A stretch of DNA of 64,000 nt from Pedobacter sp. L105 (GTDB taxonomy: Bacteria > Bacteroidota > Bacteroidia > Sphingobacteriales > Sphingobacteriaceae): positions 511,700-575,699 of the forward strand of contig NZ_LMUP01000009.1 of the NCBI RefSeq assembly GCF_009765875.1. The letters are read 5' to 3'. Below are positions 1-8,892 of this stretch, piece after piece. How positions within the stretch are numbered: the stretch's first letter is position 1; every line of letters starts with the position of its first letter. Under the pieces are notes generated by a model, which was not told the origin of the DNA, searched no databases, and saw only the letters and a program-made list of their open reading frames with translations. Made by a program: the position numbers and the translations under genes.

Positions 1-1442
1 CCTTCCGAAGATTGGGCAAGAAGATATTGGCTGTCCGGCGACCACTTAAAGTCGTAATCATGATCGGACGAGGCAAAATTCACTCCTTCAGGAATCAGTG
101 TACGGGTTGTTTTAGTTTTTAAATCATAACATTTCAGTATGTCGCGGTTTTCTATATAGGCGATCTTGCTGCCGTCAGGAGCATAGACCCCTCCAAATTC
201 ATCTTTATCGCTGGCTAAAATACTGGTTGTATTAATTTTTTCAGCGTTAAAAAAATATGAGGTGCTGATCTCAACCTGTTCTATGTCCCATGAATGAAGA
301 TGTTCAACCGCGTAAAGTAACTTTTTACCATCAGAACTAAACTTCGGATTCCGTTCCTGGTAGGGGGTACTGGTAATTTGTTTGGTCATGGTGCCATCTG
401 CAGAAGTCACAAACAGATCGCCGCGAAATATAAAGGCAACCTGTTTACCATCTTCAGCAACAGTCATCTCTGTGATATCGCCCTTTACAGGTAGCATGAT
501 CACCGAATTTGCAGGCTGTTTACTGTCTAAAGTAACACTGATCTTTTGAGGCTGCTTTCCTTCGGTCAGCGAATATAAATCGCCATTAAAGGTAAATACG
601 AAATGTCCGTTATCCGCTCTGGAAAGGTTACGTACCGGGTTATCTTTAAAATGTGTAAGCTGTTTAACTGTTGCTGTATCGCTGACAGATCCTTTGCACA
701 GGTTTAGCGTTCCGCTTCTCTCACTGAGATAATAAATGGTATTTCCATGTCCCCAAACCGGTTCCAGATCTTCACCATGGAAAGTGGAAACCTGATGGTA
801 AACTTTTGTGGTCAGGTTATAGGTCCAAATATCACGGGTAACAGACGAAGTATGGTGTTTACGGTAATTGTTTTCCTCTCCTTTTTTGTCCTGAAAAATC
901 AACTGGTCTCCCTTTTTATTCAAATGTGCATCATCCATTCCGGCACTGCTGACCATGATGCTGGTACCGCCTTTTACGGAGACCTGATATAACTTGTTAA
1001 AAAGGTCATCTTCCGGAAACCTCACTGAAGTATATACATCATGACGGTCTGTGCCAAAAATTACCTGGGCGTCGTTTGCAGAAAAAGATGAGGGTATATC
1101 GCGGCTCGAATTGCAGGTTAGCCTTTTTGCCGGCCCTCCTTCAGCTTTCATCAGGTAAACATCAAAATTGCCATTCTGTTGTGCTGCAAAAGCAATCATC
1201 TGGCTATTGTGGCTCCATACCGGATAGCCGGTGTAAAAACTATTGCTGCTTAACTGCATTGCACTGCCGCCCTGATAAGGTACTTTAAAAAGGTTACCCT
1301 GATATTCAAAAGCAATCCATTTGCCATCAGGCGATATTGCTGACTGCTGTATCCAGCGGGGATTTATTTGCGCGGTTGAAAGTATGGGGGTTAAGCTTAA
1401 AATGAATATCACTAAGCCTAAATAGGTGTTTCTAAATAACAT
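1..1442 (-). CDS. Tricorn-like PD40 beta-propeller protein, N-terminal part (cut by window edge)
   Basis: The minus-strand frame is open from an ATG at 1442 to the window edge (about 480 residues seen). It starts with a signal peptide (hydrophobic run ending near STAQ), so it is exported. Repeated propeller-blade motifs follow: SPDGKWIAFEY, SHNSQMIAF, SSDGKKLLYAV and APDGSKIAYIE. These fit PD40/TolB-like blades, and the FKDNPVRNLS segment resembles tricorn-type proteins, which carry PDZ and S41 protease domains further on. Those domains lie outside the window, so protease activity is inferred from family. The gene begins 34 bases after the stop of the LytTR regulator on the same strand and may be cotranscribed with it. 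Confidence 0.75.
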   Translation of the reverse strand, partial: MLFRNTYLGLVIFILSLTPILSTAQINPRWIQQSAISPDGKWIAFEYQGNLFKVPYQGGSAMQLSSNSFYTGYPVWSHNSQMIAFAAQQNGNFDVYLMKAEGGPAKRLTCNSSRDIPSSFSANDAQVIFGTDRHDVYTSVRFPEDDLFNKLYQVSVKGGTSIMVSSAGMDDAHLNKKGDQLIFQDKKGEENNYRKHHTSSVTRDIWTYNLTTKVYHQVSTFHGEDLEPVWGHGNTIYYLSERSGTLNLCKGSVSDTATVKQLTHFKDNPVRNLSRADNGHFVFTFNGDLYSLTEGKQPQKISVTLDSKQPANSVIMLPVKGDITEMTVAEDGKQVAFIFRGDLFVTSADGTMTKQITSTPYQERNPKFSSDGKKLLYAVEHLHSWDIEQVEISTSYFFNAEKINTTSILASDKDEFGGVYAPDGSKIAYIENRDILKCYDLKTKTTRTLIPEGVNFASSDHDYDFKWSPDSQYLLAQSSE

Positions 1443-1476
1443 ATGTGTATTTAATAATACTATATAATGACAGGTG

Positions 1477-2202
1477 TCAGGGCCTGGCTTCCAGTCTTTT
1501 AATCACCTCTTTGGCGTAAGTAATTCCAATAGGGATATGCTGCTGTCCAATCTCAATTTCGCTCATTGAATAGGAACTGATCTGGCCGAGGGCGATAATA
1601 AAAGAGCGGTGAATCCGCATAAACCGTTCAACAGATAGTTTTTCTTCAAAATAGGTCAAACTATGATAGGTAATTACCGAACGCTCTCTGGTATGTACTT
1701 TCACATACTCCTTTAGCCCTTCTATGTAAAGAATATCTTTTAGTAAAATCCTTACCATCTTATTCTCTGATCTTACATAAATAAAGGCATCGGGATCATT
1801 TTTTATGGCAAAAGGTGCTGCTGCCACGTTCTCTTTTCCACTATCCCGGATAGTAGTATATTTATCAATTGCCCTCAGGAATCTATCAAATGAAACCGGT
1901 TTAAGCAGGTAATCGATAACATTCAATTCATATCCTTCCAGTGCAAATTCCCGGTAGGCGGTGGTCATAATCACAGGCGGCGGATTTTTTAACGTTCTCA
2001 GCAATTCTATACCCGTTAGGTCGGGCATCTGGATATCCAGAAAGAGCAGGTCTACCGTATGGGTTTTAAGCAACTGATATACCTCGGTGCCTGTTGCACT
2101 GGAGGCCAGGAGATGCAATCCATCTATTTTGCCGATATGGTTTTCAATCACTTCTCTTGCCAATTCCTCATCATCTGCAACGATACAATTGATTTTCTTC
2201 AT
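1477..2202 (-). CDS. LytTR-family response regulator
   Basis: This 241-residue protein has a receiver domain (about residues 1-120) with the acidic pair near residues 10-12 and the phosphoacceptor Asp56 in FLDIQMP. A LytTR DNA-binding domain occupies about residues 140-237 (FIYVRSENKMVRI, YIEGLKEYVKVHT, FMRIHRSFII). It is the cytoplasmic partner of the sensor kinase encoded just upstream: its ATG overlaps the kinase stop by four bases, so the two are translationally coupled. LytTR regulators bind direct repeats upstream of targets; the target is unknown here, although the tricorn-like gene directly downstream is an obvious candidate. Confidence 0.93.
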   Translation of the reverse strand: MKKINCIVADDEELAREVIENHIGKIDGLHLLASSATGTEVYQLLKTHTVDLLFLDIQMPDLTGIELLRTLKNPPPVIMTTAYREFALEGYELNVIDYLLKPVSFDRFLRAIDKYTTIRDSGKENVAAAPFAIKNDPDAFIYVRSENKMVRILLKDILYIEGLKEYVKVHTRERSVITYHSLTYFEEKLSVERFMRIHRSFIIALGQISSYSMSEIEIGQQHIPIGITYAKEVIKRLEARP

Positions 2203-3248
2203 AAGTTTAATTTTAGATCGGCCTCAAAAACCCCGTCATACTGGTTCAGCTCCAATTCATAATCTCCTGCGTAAATCAGATCCAGCCTTCTTTTTACATT
2301 AATTAATCCTAAACCGCCCGGTTTTTCAAGGGTCGGGGTAACACAGCTGTTTTCTACCTTTAGAAATAACCTGTGGCCAATTACATTGATACTGATGGTT
2401 ATCCATCCCGATTGTTTGGTAATACCGTGTTTAAAAGCATTCTCTATGAAAGGTAGCAGGATCAACGGGGAAATCAATTTGTCGTCAATATCCCCTGAGT
2501 ATTGGAAAGAAAGTTCCATCCGGCCAGCAAACCTCATTTCTTCAATATGTATATAATTTGAAAGGTGCTCAATTTCATCCGTTAATAAAACCCTGCTGGC
2601 ACTAGCTTCGTACAACATATAATGCATCAAATCTGATAATCTCAGCACTACCTGTGATGCCTTTTCAGACCCTTTTAAAGTGAGTGCGTACAAACTGTTT
2701 AAAGTATTAAAAAAGAAATGCGGATTGATCTGAGCTTTTAGCAGGCTGATCTCTGCAGATAATTTTTCTATCTCCATTTTGCGAAGGCTCTTTTCCTGTT
2801 CCATAGCATTACGCATGATTTTAATCAGCATGGTTACGGCAATGATTGGAAAAAACAGAAAAGCATTTCTTAATATTCTAACGGTGTTCCAATAGGTTTC
2901 AATTTGTAAATAATAATTGCCCGGATCATTGACTTTGCCCCAGGGTATCCAAAAGGCATAACTGCAAAAGCGCTGCAAACAGCCGCCTATAATTAGTAAA
3001 ACTGCCAATGCCGCCAGATAACTTGCAAATTTCTTGTGGAAGTAAAACAGGGGCATCAGCCCATAAAAATTAAAATACGTAAGCAGCATGGCGATAGGGA
3101 TGATGCTGATAAATTCAGGCTGCAACTTAAAAGAAAAGATGTCTTTAGATTTCCATCCTTCATTCACCACTTCGTACAAGATGATGCCCATCCAGAACAG
3201 CAAATGCCGAAGAATTATACGATATGAAGGTTTACTTGCTTTCCTCAT
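2199..3248 (-). CDS. LytS-type sensor histidine kinase (His_kinase family)
   Basis: An inner-membrane sensor kinase of about 349 residues. The N-terminal half carries about four hydrophobic segments, followed by a short coiled coil (MEQEKSLRKMEIEKL) and the His_kinase domain with the phospho-acceptor His in QINPHFFFN. The ATP-binding N-box is PFIENAFKHG and the glycine-rich lid is GGLGLINVKRRL. I chose the ATG at 3248 (MRKASKPSY) because the 31 residues upstream, from an ATG at 3341, are polar and not typical of the family. It forms a two-component pair with the overlapping LytTR regulator. The signal sensed cannot be told from the sequence. Confidence 0.92.
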   Translation of the reverse strand: MRKASKPSYRIILRHLLFWMGIILYEVVNEGWKSKDIFSFKLQPEFISIIPIAMLLTYFNFYGLMPLFYFHKKFASYLAALAVLLIIGGCLQRFCSYAFWIPWGKVNDPGNYYLQIETYWNTVRILRNAFLFFPIIAVTMLIKIMRNAMEQEKSLRKMEIEKLSAEISLLKAQINPHFFFNTLNSLYALTLKGSEKASQVVLRLSDLMHYMLYEASASRVLLTDEIEHLSNYIHIEEMRFAGRMELSFQYSGDIDDKLISPLILLPFIENAFKHGITKQSGWITISINVIGHRLFLKVENSCVTPTLEKPGGLGLINVKRRLDLIYAGDYELELNQYDGVFEADLKLNL

Positions 3249-3465
3249 ATTGTAAAAATGGATATTATTTCCGGTTCCTGATGATTTAAAGCTCAATGCT
3301 GGTTTGATCACCCTGAATTGAGCTAATTCAACCGTTAGCATTCTTTAGCAAGATAAAATTCATGTTGCGGGCTTAGGCCCAGAAATTTGAGAGGGATATA
3401 AATTAGCAGGTGAACTTAAACTGTATTTTGAGAACATTCTTGTTATCTTGGACGAAAACATTCTT

Positions 3466-5559
3466 ATGCGAAATAATGCTCTCAAAGTTTCTGAAAATTT
3501 TAGAAAAAAGGCGATAAGATCTGTACTGTCTATAATTTTGTTCGTATTTACCTATCTCCTGCTGATTGTAATGGGTATAGGACTTATCCTTTTATGCGGA
3601 CTTATAGCCTATGGACTGATCGCTGTAAAATTCATGATTGTTACCCTGATGCTTGGAATTGGTTTTTTAGGAATGGGGTTTATGATTTTCTTCTTCTTAA
3701 TCAAGTTTGTATTTAGTAGCCCTAAGAAAATAGACAGGAGCCATCTCCAGAAAATTACTGAGAAACAGCAGCCAGAGTTGTTTAAGCTGATTCATGAAAT
3801 TGTTGATGAGGTGAAAACAAATTTCCCTAAACAGGTATATCTGAGTGCAGATGTTAATGCATCTGTTTTTTATGATTCTAATTTCTGGAGTATGTTTTTT
3901 CCGGTTAGGAAGAACCTGCAGATCGGTATAGGATTAATGAATGCAGTATCGGCCATAGAATTGAAAGCTGTCCTTGCGCACGAATTTGGGCACTTTTCTC
4001 AGCGAAGTATGAAAGTGGGAAGTTATGTATATAACATGAACAAGGTGATCTATAATATGTTATATGATAATGAAAATTACAATCTGGTCTTAAACCGCTG
4101 GTCGAATGTGAGTTCTTATTTTGTGTTGTTCTCCAGGGGCGCGATACTGATTATCCACGGTATTCAATATGTACTGATCAGCGTATACAAAATACTGAAC
4201 CTGAACTATATGGCTTTATCCCGTGAAATGGAATTTCATGCAGATGCGGTTGCCGCCAGTGTAACAGGCTCAGCACCTTTAGCCAGTTCATTATTAAGAC
4301 TGGGGCTTGCAGATCAATCTTTATCCATTGTTTTTAAATACTATAACGCTAAAATAGCAGCTTCACAAAAGACCCTGAATTTTTACCCACAGCAATATTT
4401 TGTGTTAAATCATATAGCCGCAACGGAGAATTTACCCATTGAAGATGGACTTCCCAAAGTTTCTATGGAGGTTTATAATAAGGTGAAAAAGACAAGACTG
4501 GTATTGGAGGATCAATGGTCGTCCCATCCAAGCATTGAAGAAAGAGTGGCGAAATTAATGAGTTTAAACCTACCCCTTCAGGGTGAATATGGGGGCATTG
4601 CAATAAATATGCTTGTTGATCAAACGCTGATCCAGGAAGCAATGACCGCCCGGCTTTTTGAAAAGGTTACTTATGAAACTAATCCTGAGATTACCGGATC
4701 AAAAGAATTTATAGATGAATATATAAAACTGGAGGAAGAAAGCTCTTATCCACCGGTCTACAAAGGCTATTTTGATTCGCGAAACCCCTATATCGGTTTT
4801 ACCGCAGATGATTTTGAGCAAGTCACGGTTTCCGGGGCACCGTCTATAGAGCAATTGTTTGACGATCATACTATGGGTGAATTGAGTAATCTCAATAATT
4901 CAATTTCAGATAAGGGAATCATGGAGCGAATTTCTAACGGCAGCCTGGAGATCAAAACTTTCGATTATAATGGCAAAAAATATAGTGCTGCCGATACTTA
5001 TAACCTGATCAGGTATGTAGAGGACGAAATCAGGAAATACGAAGAGTTGTTCAGGATTAAAGACATTAAAATATTTGAATGCTTTTTAGCTCATGCGTCA
5101 CAACAGAGAAGTATGGAAGGATTCAAGGAGAGGGCGATGGCTTATCAGGCAGTAGCTGCCCGCTTTGGGGCTCAGGAGGAAGCGTATATAAATCTTATCG
5201 GCAGTACATATTTCATGCACACCACAACCACTTTTGACGATATCAGAAATAACCTGTTCCTTGTCAAAAAATATGAGGTACCGTTTAAAAAACAAGTGAA
5301 ATTAATCCTGGAAAGTGATATTTATCAAGCGGATATGGACGTACAAATGAAGTTGCACTTTGAAGAATATATCAGTAATGACTGGAAATATTTTGCGGAT
5401 AAATTTTATTTTGATCAGGAAATAAGAGTCTTATTTAGTGTGATGGCCGGTTATTATACATTGGTATCCCAGGTGCATTTTAAATTAAAAAAAGCATTCC
5501 TGACTTTTATACTCCACCCAGTTCCTGAAATTGGAAGTGAACCGATGGATAGGGTGTGA
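3466..5559 (+). CDS. M48 family zinc metalloprotease, membrane-anchored
   Basis: Two long hydrophobic segments (about residues 20-80) precede an HtpX/Ste24-like peptidase domain. The zinc motif HEFGH is at about residues 172-176, and the third ligand is probably the Glu in EMEFHAD near residue 256. The remaining 400 residues are soluble and largely helical, much longer than HtpX (about 290 residues). An in-frame TTG at 3448 would add six residues; the ATG at 3466 is preferred. Family members degrade misfolded membrane proteins, but the large C-terminal extension means the substrate cannot be assigned. It stands alone, divergent from the kinase operon. Confidence 0.88.
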   Translation: MRNNALKVSENFRKKAIRSVLSIILFVFTYLLLIVMGIGLILLCGLIAYGLIAVKFMIVTLMLGIGFLGMGFMIFFFLIKFVFSSPKKIDRSHLQKITEKQQPELFKLIHEIVDEVKTNFPKQVYLSADVNASVFYDSNFWSMFFPVRKNLQIGIGLMNAVSAIELKAVLAHEFGHFSQRSMKVGSYVYNMNKVIYNMLYDNENYNLVLNRWSNVSSYFVLFSRGAILIIHGIQYVLISVYKILNLNYMALSREMEFHADAVAASVTGSAPLASSLLRLGLADQSLSIVFKYYNAKIAASQKTLNFYPQQYFVLNHIAATENLPIEDGLPKVSMEVYNKVKKTRLVLEDQWSSHPSIEERVAKLMSLNLPLQGEYGGIAINMLVDQTLIQEAMTARLFEKVTYETNPEITGSKEFIDEYIKLEEESSYPPVYKGYFDSRNPYIGFTADDFEQVTVSGAPSIEQLFDDHTMGELSNLNNSISDKGIMERISNGSLEIKTFDYNGKKYSAADTYNLIRYVEDEIRKYEELFRIKDIKIFECFLAHASQQRSMEGFKERAMAYQAVAARFGAQEEAYINLIGSTYFMHTTTTFDDIRNNLFLVKKYEVPFKKQVKLILESDIYQADMDVQMKLHFEEYISNDWKYFADKFYFDQEIRVLFSVMAGYYTLVSQVHFKLKKAFLTFILHPVPEIGSEPMDRV

Positions 5560-5585
5560 ATATCTAAGGTATTAGTATACAGTTT

Positions 5586-6503
5586 TTAATTAAAGGATTG
5601 CCGGAAAGCATTGGGAGAGAGGCTGGTGTTTTGTTTAAACAGCCTGTTGAATGATTGGGGATGTTCAAAACCCAGCTGATAGGCAATTTCCGCAATACTC
5701 AGATCACTGGTGCTCAGGATATTCTTTGCTTTTTCCATCAGCTGGTTATGGATACGTTGCTGTGTACTCAGGCCTGTTAATGATTTGAGCAGATCTGTTA
5801 AATACCTTGCTGAAACCTGCAGGTGGTCAGCTACCTCCTGTACAGTGGGCAGCCCGTTTATAGTAGATTCGCCGGACGCAAAGCGCTCGGCCAAATACAC
5901 GTCCATTTTTCCAATCAGGTCGTGATAAACTGCTTTGCGGGTAATAAACTGACGGTTATAAAAACGGTCGCTGTGATTGAGCAGCAGTTCGATCTGGGAA
6001 ACCAGAACATCCTGACTAAACGGATCGATGTTATTATTCAGCTCAAGGGCAATGTTTTCAAGCAATCCTGATATCACCTGCTTTTCCTTATCGGAAAGAA
6101 AAAGCGCTTCAGTTACCGCATAAGAAAAGAAACCATATAACTGAATGTTTTTACCCAGAGGATAATTCCTGATCAGGTCTGCATGAAAATAGAGGGCATA
6201 TCCTTCATTATTCGTTTCCTCGGCAGACATGGTAACGAGTTGATTAGGTGCCAGAAAGGCCAGTCCGCCTTCCTCAAAATCATAATAGCCCTGTCCATAT
6301 TTTACCTGCCCCTTAAAATTCTTTTTAAAGGAAATCTTATAAAAATCGATCAGGAAATTTCTACCCACGTACTCCCTGTTCATTGGGGTCTGGTTATAGT
6401 TCACCAGTGCTACCAAAGGATGCAGAGGTTTAGGTAGGCCGGAGCTCTGCATCAATTCAGAAATGCTTTTAAATACTAAGGTTTGTTGCGCGGGTGCTTT
6501 CAT
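5586..6503 (-). CDS. AraC-family transcriptional regulator (paralog of 39627-40535)
   Basis: A 305-residue protein with an N-terminal ligand-sensing half (about 1-190) and a C-terminal double helix-turn-helix (about 205-305; VQEVADHLQVSARYLTDLLK and IAEIAYQLGFEHPQSFNRLF). It lies 26 bases downstream of an SDR gene on the same strand, so the reductase probably leads a two-gene operon. Its sensing half is strikingly close to the regulator at 39627-40535, with shared runs YDFEEGGLAFLAPNQL and FSQDVLVSQIELLLN, so the two may answer related ligands. No autoregulatory site was recognised. Confidence 0.92.
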   Translation of the reverse strand: MKAPAQQTLVFKSISELMQSSGLPKPLHPLVALVNYNQTPMNREYVGRNFLIDFYKISFKKNFKGQVKYGQGYYDFEEGGLAFLAPNQLVTMSAEETNNEGYALYFHADLIRNYPLGKNIQLYGFFSYAVTEALFLSDKEKQVISGLLENIALELNNNIDPFSQDVLVSQIELLLNHSDRFYNRQFITRKAVYHDLIGKMDVYLAERFASGESTINGLPTVQEVADHLQVSARYLTDLLKSLTGLSTQQRIHNQLMEKAKNILSTSDLSIAEIAYQLGFEHPQSFNRLFKQNTSLSPNAFRQSFN

Positions 6504-6529
6504 GAATATTCTAAGGTAACAATAAAAGA

Positions 6530-7267
6530 TTAATCCTGTACAGTAGGGCGGATCACAATATCGCCTACATCTACATTGTCAGGCTGACTCATTGCATATA
6601 CTACGCCAGCAGCAATATCGTTTGCTGAGATGGCAATCTGATCGGCCCTTTCCTGATATGCAGCTCTGGTCACTGGGTCTTTAACTCCATCTATCAGTTC
6701 AGTTTTCACAAAACCAGGAGAAATGCCGGTTACCTTGTATTTACCCTCGGATTCCTGGCGTAATGCTTCAGCAAGGGTGCGCACGGCATTCTTTGTGCCT
6801 GCATAGACTCCCTGAAGCGGAACAATTTTAATGCCTGAAGTAGATATGATATTGATGATATGGCCCGAACCCTGTTTTTTGAAAACCTTTAAGGCTGCCG
6901 CAATGCCATATAAGGTTCCCTTTATGTTTACATCGATCATTTCTTCCCAGTCTTCAACCTGCAATTCATCTATACGGGAGAGGTGACTAATGCCCGCATT
7001 ATTTACAATCACATCTAATCGGCCATACTGATCTATAGCCAATTGAACGAACGCGGTCAGGTCTTCACGTTTTTTAATGTCTGTAGCCCTGTAAACTGCT
7101 TCGCCTCCGGCTTGCTCAATACGGCTTTTTATAACTTCCAAGCGGTCTGCGCGACGCGCGCCCAATACCACTTTTGCACCCTTACCGGCAAGCATAACCG
7201 CTATTGCTTCACCTATTCCGCTGCTGGCACCGGTAATGGCTACTACTTTTCCTTTGATATCGTTCAT
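6530..7267 (-). CDS. SDR-family NAD(P)-dependent oxidoreductase
   Basis: Classical short-chain dehydrogenase/reductase of 245 residues. The cofactor motif TGASSGIG is near the N-terminus, NNAG follows, and the catalytic Ser and Tyr-x-x-x-Lys (STSG; YAGTK) are intact. The family reduces carbonyl groups or oxidises alcohols with NAD(P)H; the C-terminus (VVYAMSQPDNVDVGDIVIRPT) is typical of the YdfG-like broad-specificity subgroup. It sits just upstream of, and co-directional with, an AraC regulator, which suggests regulator and enzyme are cotranscribed. The substrate is unknown. Confidence 0.93.
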   Translation of the reverse strand: MNDIKGKVVAITGASSGIGEAIAVMLAGKGAKVVLGARRADRLEVIKSRIEQAGGEAVYRATDIKKREDLTAFVQLAIDQYGRLDVIVNNAGISHLSRIDELQVEDWEEMIDVNIKGTLYGIAAALKVFKKQGSGHIINIISTSGIKIVPLQGVYAGTKNAVRTLAEALRQESEGKYKVTGISPGFVKTELIDGVKDPVTRAAYQERADQIAISANDIAAGVVYAMSQPDNVDVGDIVIRPTVQD

Positions 7268-7365
7268 ATTAGTGTTTTTTGATGAAACAAAATTCGCTAA
7301 TCCAACACCTCAAAAAGTAACCAAAACCGTCAGAGTTGTAACCATAAAACCCTGCTTATGGTGTT

Positions 7366-7719
7366 TTACTTTATCACGTAGATCAATTTCTCTAATTGTT
7401 CCCTGTGTTTCTCTCCCCATTGTGCAGTGAAGATAATTGCCGGAATCAATGTTTCGCCTAAAGGTGTTAAGGAATATTCCACTTTTAAAGGCAATCCTTC
7501 AAAGGTTGTTTTTAGAATGATACCATGATCGGTCAGTTGTTTCAATTGTGTATCCAATACCCTTCTGGAGGCCAGAGGTAGCTTTCGATGCAATTCACCT
7601 GGACGTTTAATGCCTGAATATATACTCCAGATCAGGTTAGCTTTCCATTTTCCGTTAATTACTTCTATAAACAGGTGTAACCCGCAATCTATGGAAACCG
7701 GTATCTTTTTTTTGTACAT
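7366..7719 (-). CDS. HxlR-family transcriptional regulator
   Basis: A winged-helix regulator of 117 residues from ATG 7719 (a TTG at 7725 is also in frame). Motifs typical of HxlR proteins are EVINGKWKANLIWSI, PGELHRKLPLASRRVLDTQL, YSLTPLGETLIP and the terminal dimerisation helix WGEKHREQLEKL. It is divergent from the aldo/keto reductase at 7840, and the 120-base space between them holds two short palindromes, so it probably controls that reductase and itself. HxlR proteins such as YodB and HypR sense electrophiles through cysteines; this one has a single Cys near residue 13 (SIDCGLHLF). Confidence 0.92.
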   Translation of the reverse strand: MYKKKIPVSIDCGLHLFIEVINGKWKANLIWSIYSGIKRPGELHRKLPLASRRVLDTQLKQLTDHGIILKTTFEGLPLKVEYSLTPLGETLIPAIIFTAQWGEKHREQLEKLIYVIK

Positions 7720-7728
7720 GACCAATTG

Positions 7729-7743
7729 ATTTGATCATCAAAT
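7729..7743. promoter_or_regulatory. Candidate HxlR operator 1 (perfect palindrome)
   Basis: ATTTGAT-C-ATCAAAT is a perfect 7-bp inverted repeat with a one-base centre, lying 9 bases upstream of the HxlR start codon on the minus strand. Its place in the regulator/reductase intergenic space suggests autoregulation. The function is inferred from position only. Confidence 0.45.
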
Positions 7744-7757
7744 ATAGGTCATACGAA

Positions 7758-7773
7758 TATACTATATGGTATA
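7758..7773. promoter_or_regulatory. Candidate operator 2 in the HxlR/aldo-keto reductase space
   Basis: TATAC-N6-GTATA is a short inverted repeat in the same intergenic space, 67 bases before the aldo/keto reductase start. It is AT-rich and could also be promoter DNA, so it is weaker evidence than the palindrome at 7729. Confidence 0.3.
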
Positions 7774-7839
7774 GATAAATTTAGCCGTACTTGTATGTAA
7801 TGGTCTGTATACTCAACTTTACAGCATAAAATCAATAGT

Positions 7840-8799
7840 ATGAAGTACAAATTATTCGGCACAAAAACTGGTTTATCTGCCAGTGAACTCATCATGGGGG
7901 CTGCCAATTTTGGAACAAAAGGTGGTTATGGGGCAAACCCCGAAGAGGCCAGGCAGATCTTAACAGCCTATGCCGATGCCGGAGGAAATTTTATAGATAC
8001 TTCCGATCGGTATCAGCTTGGTCAATCTGAAGAAATTATAGGTAATTTTATAGAACATCAGCGCAGTAATTTTATCATTTGTACAAAATATACCCGTAGT
8101 GATGAAGCCAACCCGGCAATCAGTAATTCCGGTAATCACCGCAAGGCGATGCGTCAGGCGGTAGAGTCCAGTCTGAAACGCTTAAAAACCGATTATATCG
8201 ATATCTACATGCCACATTATGACGATGGTGTAACTCCCTTGGATGAAATTGTAAGAGGGCTGGAGGATTTGGTCAATGCCGGAAAGGTGCTGTACACAGG
8301 TTTAGCAAACTTTCCTGCATGGAAGGTTTCATCGGTGGCCAGTTTAACCCGCTTAACAGCCAGTCAGATTGAATACAACCTGGTGCAGCGCACTTCCGAT
8401 CGTGAACTGATACCTATGGCTGCACAATTTGGGTTGGGAACAATGATGTATTCTCCCTTAGCTGGCGGTTTGCTGACAGGAAAATACCGCAAGGGCGAAA
8501 CCGGGCGTATTAACCTCACTTCAACTTCAGATTACCAGGAAAGTGAGGTCACTAAAGCTATTATCGATCAGCTTTTCGTCATTGCTGAAGAATTGGGTAC
8601 AACACCGGGGAAGGTAGCATTGGCCTGGGTTTTGGCAAAAGGTGCTTTCCCGATTATTGGTGCACGTACCATGCAACATCTCACTGAAGGTATAGCTGCT
8701 GCATCGATTGAATTAACAGCTGAACATATTGGTCAATTAGATCAGCTGAGTGCTGTCTCCTTAGGTTATCCGCATGATTTGCTGGCTACTGTTCAATAA
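7840..8799 (+). CDS. Aldo/keto reductase
   Basis: A 319-residue NADPH-dependent aldo/keto reductase. The catalytic tetrad of the family is visible: Asp and Tyr in FIDTSDRY, Lys in CTKYTR and His in MPHYDD. The C-terminal cofactor segment is IIGARTMQHLTEGIAA. It is a cytoplasmic TIM-barrel enzyme that reduces aldehydes and ketones. Transcribed divergently from an HxlR regulator, it is probably induced by reactive carbonyls or quinones through that regulator. It ends at a bidirectional terminator shared with the alcohol dehydrogenase. Confidence 0.94.
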   Translation: MKYKLFGTKTGLSASELIMGAANFGTKGGYGANPEEARQILTAYADAGGNFIDTSDRYQLGQSEEIIGNFIEHQRSNFIICTKYTRSDEANPAISNSGNHRKAMRQAVESSLKRLKTDYIDIYMPHYDDGVTPLDEIVRGLEDLVNAGKVLYTGLANFPAWKVSSVASLTRLTASQIEYNLVQRTSDRELIPMAAQFGLGTMMYSPLAGGLLTGKYRKGETGRINLTSTSDYQESEVTKAIIDQLFVIAEELGTTPGKVALAWVLAKGAFPIIGARTMQHLTEGIAAASIELTAEHIGQLDQLSAVSLGYPHDLLATVQ

Positions 8800-8844
8800 T
8801 ATTTTTTTAGATCTGCATTTGGCAGATGCCTTTTAGCAAAAAAA

Positions 8845-8873
8845 ATGAGGGTACCTTTTTGGGGCACCCTCAT
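8845..8873. terminator. Bidirectional terminator hairpin
   Basis: An inverted repeat (ATGAGGGT / ACCCTCAT arms with one mismatch inside, loop around TTTTTGG) lies between convergent genes ending at 8799 and 8893. An A-run just before it supplies a U-tract for the minus-strand gene. Confidence 0.65.
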
Positions 8874-8892
8874 CCAATAAATTGTAATCAGC

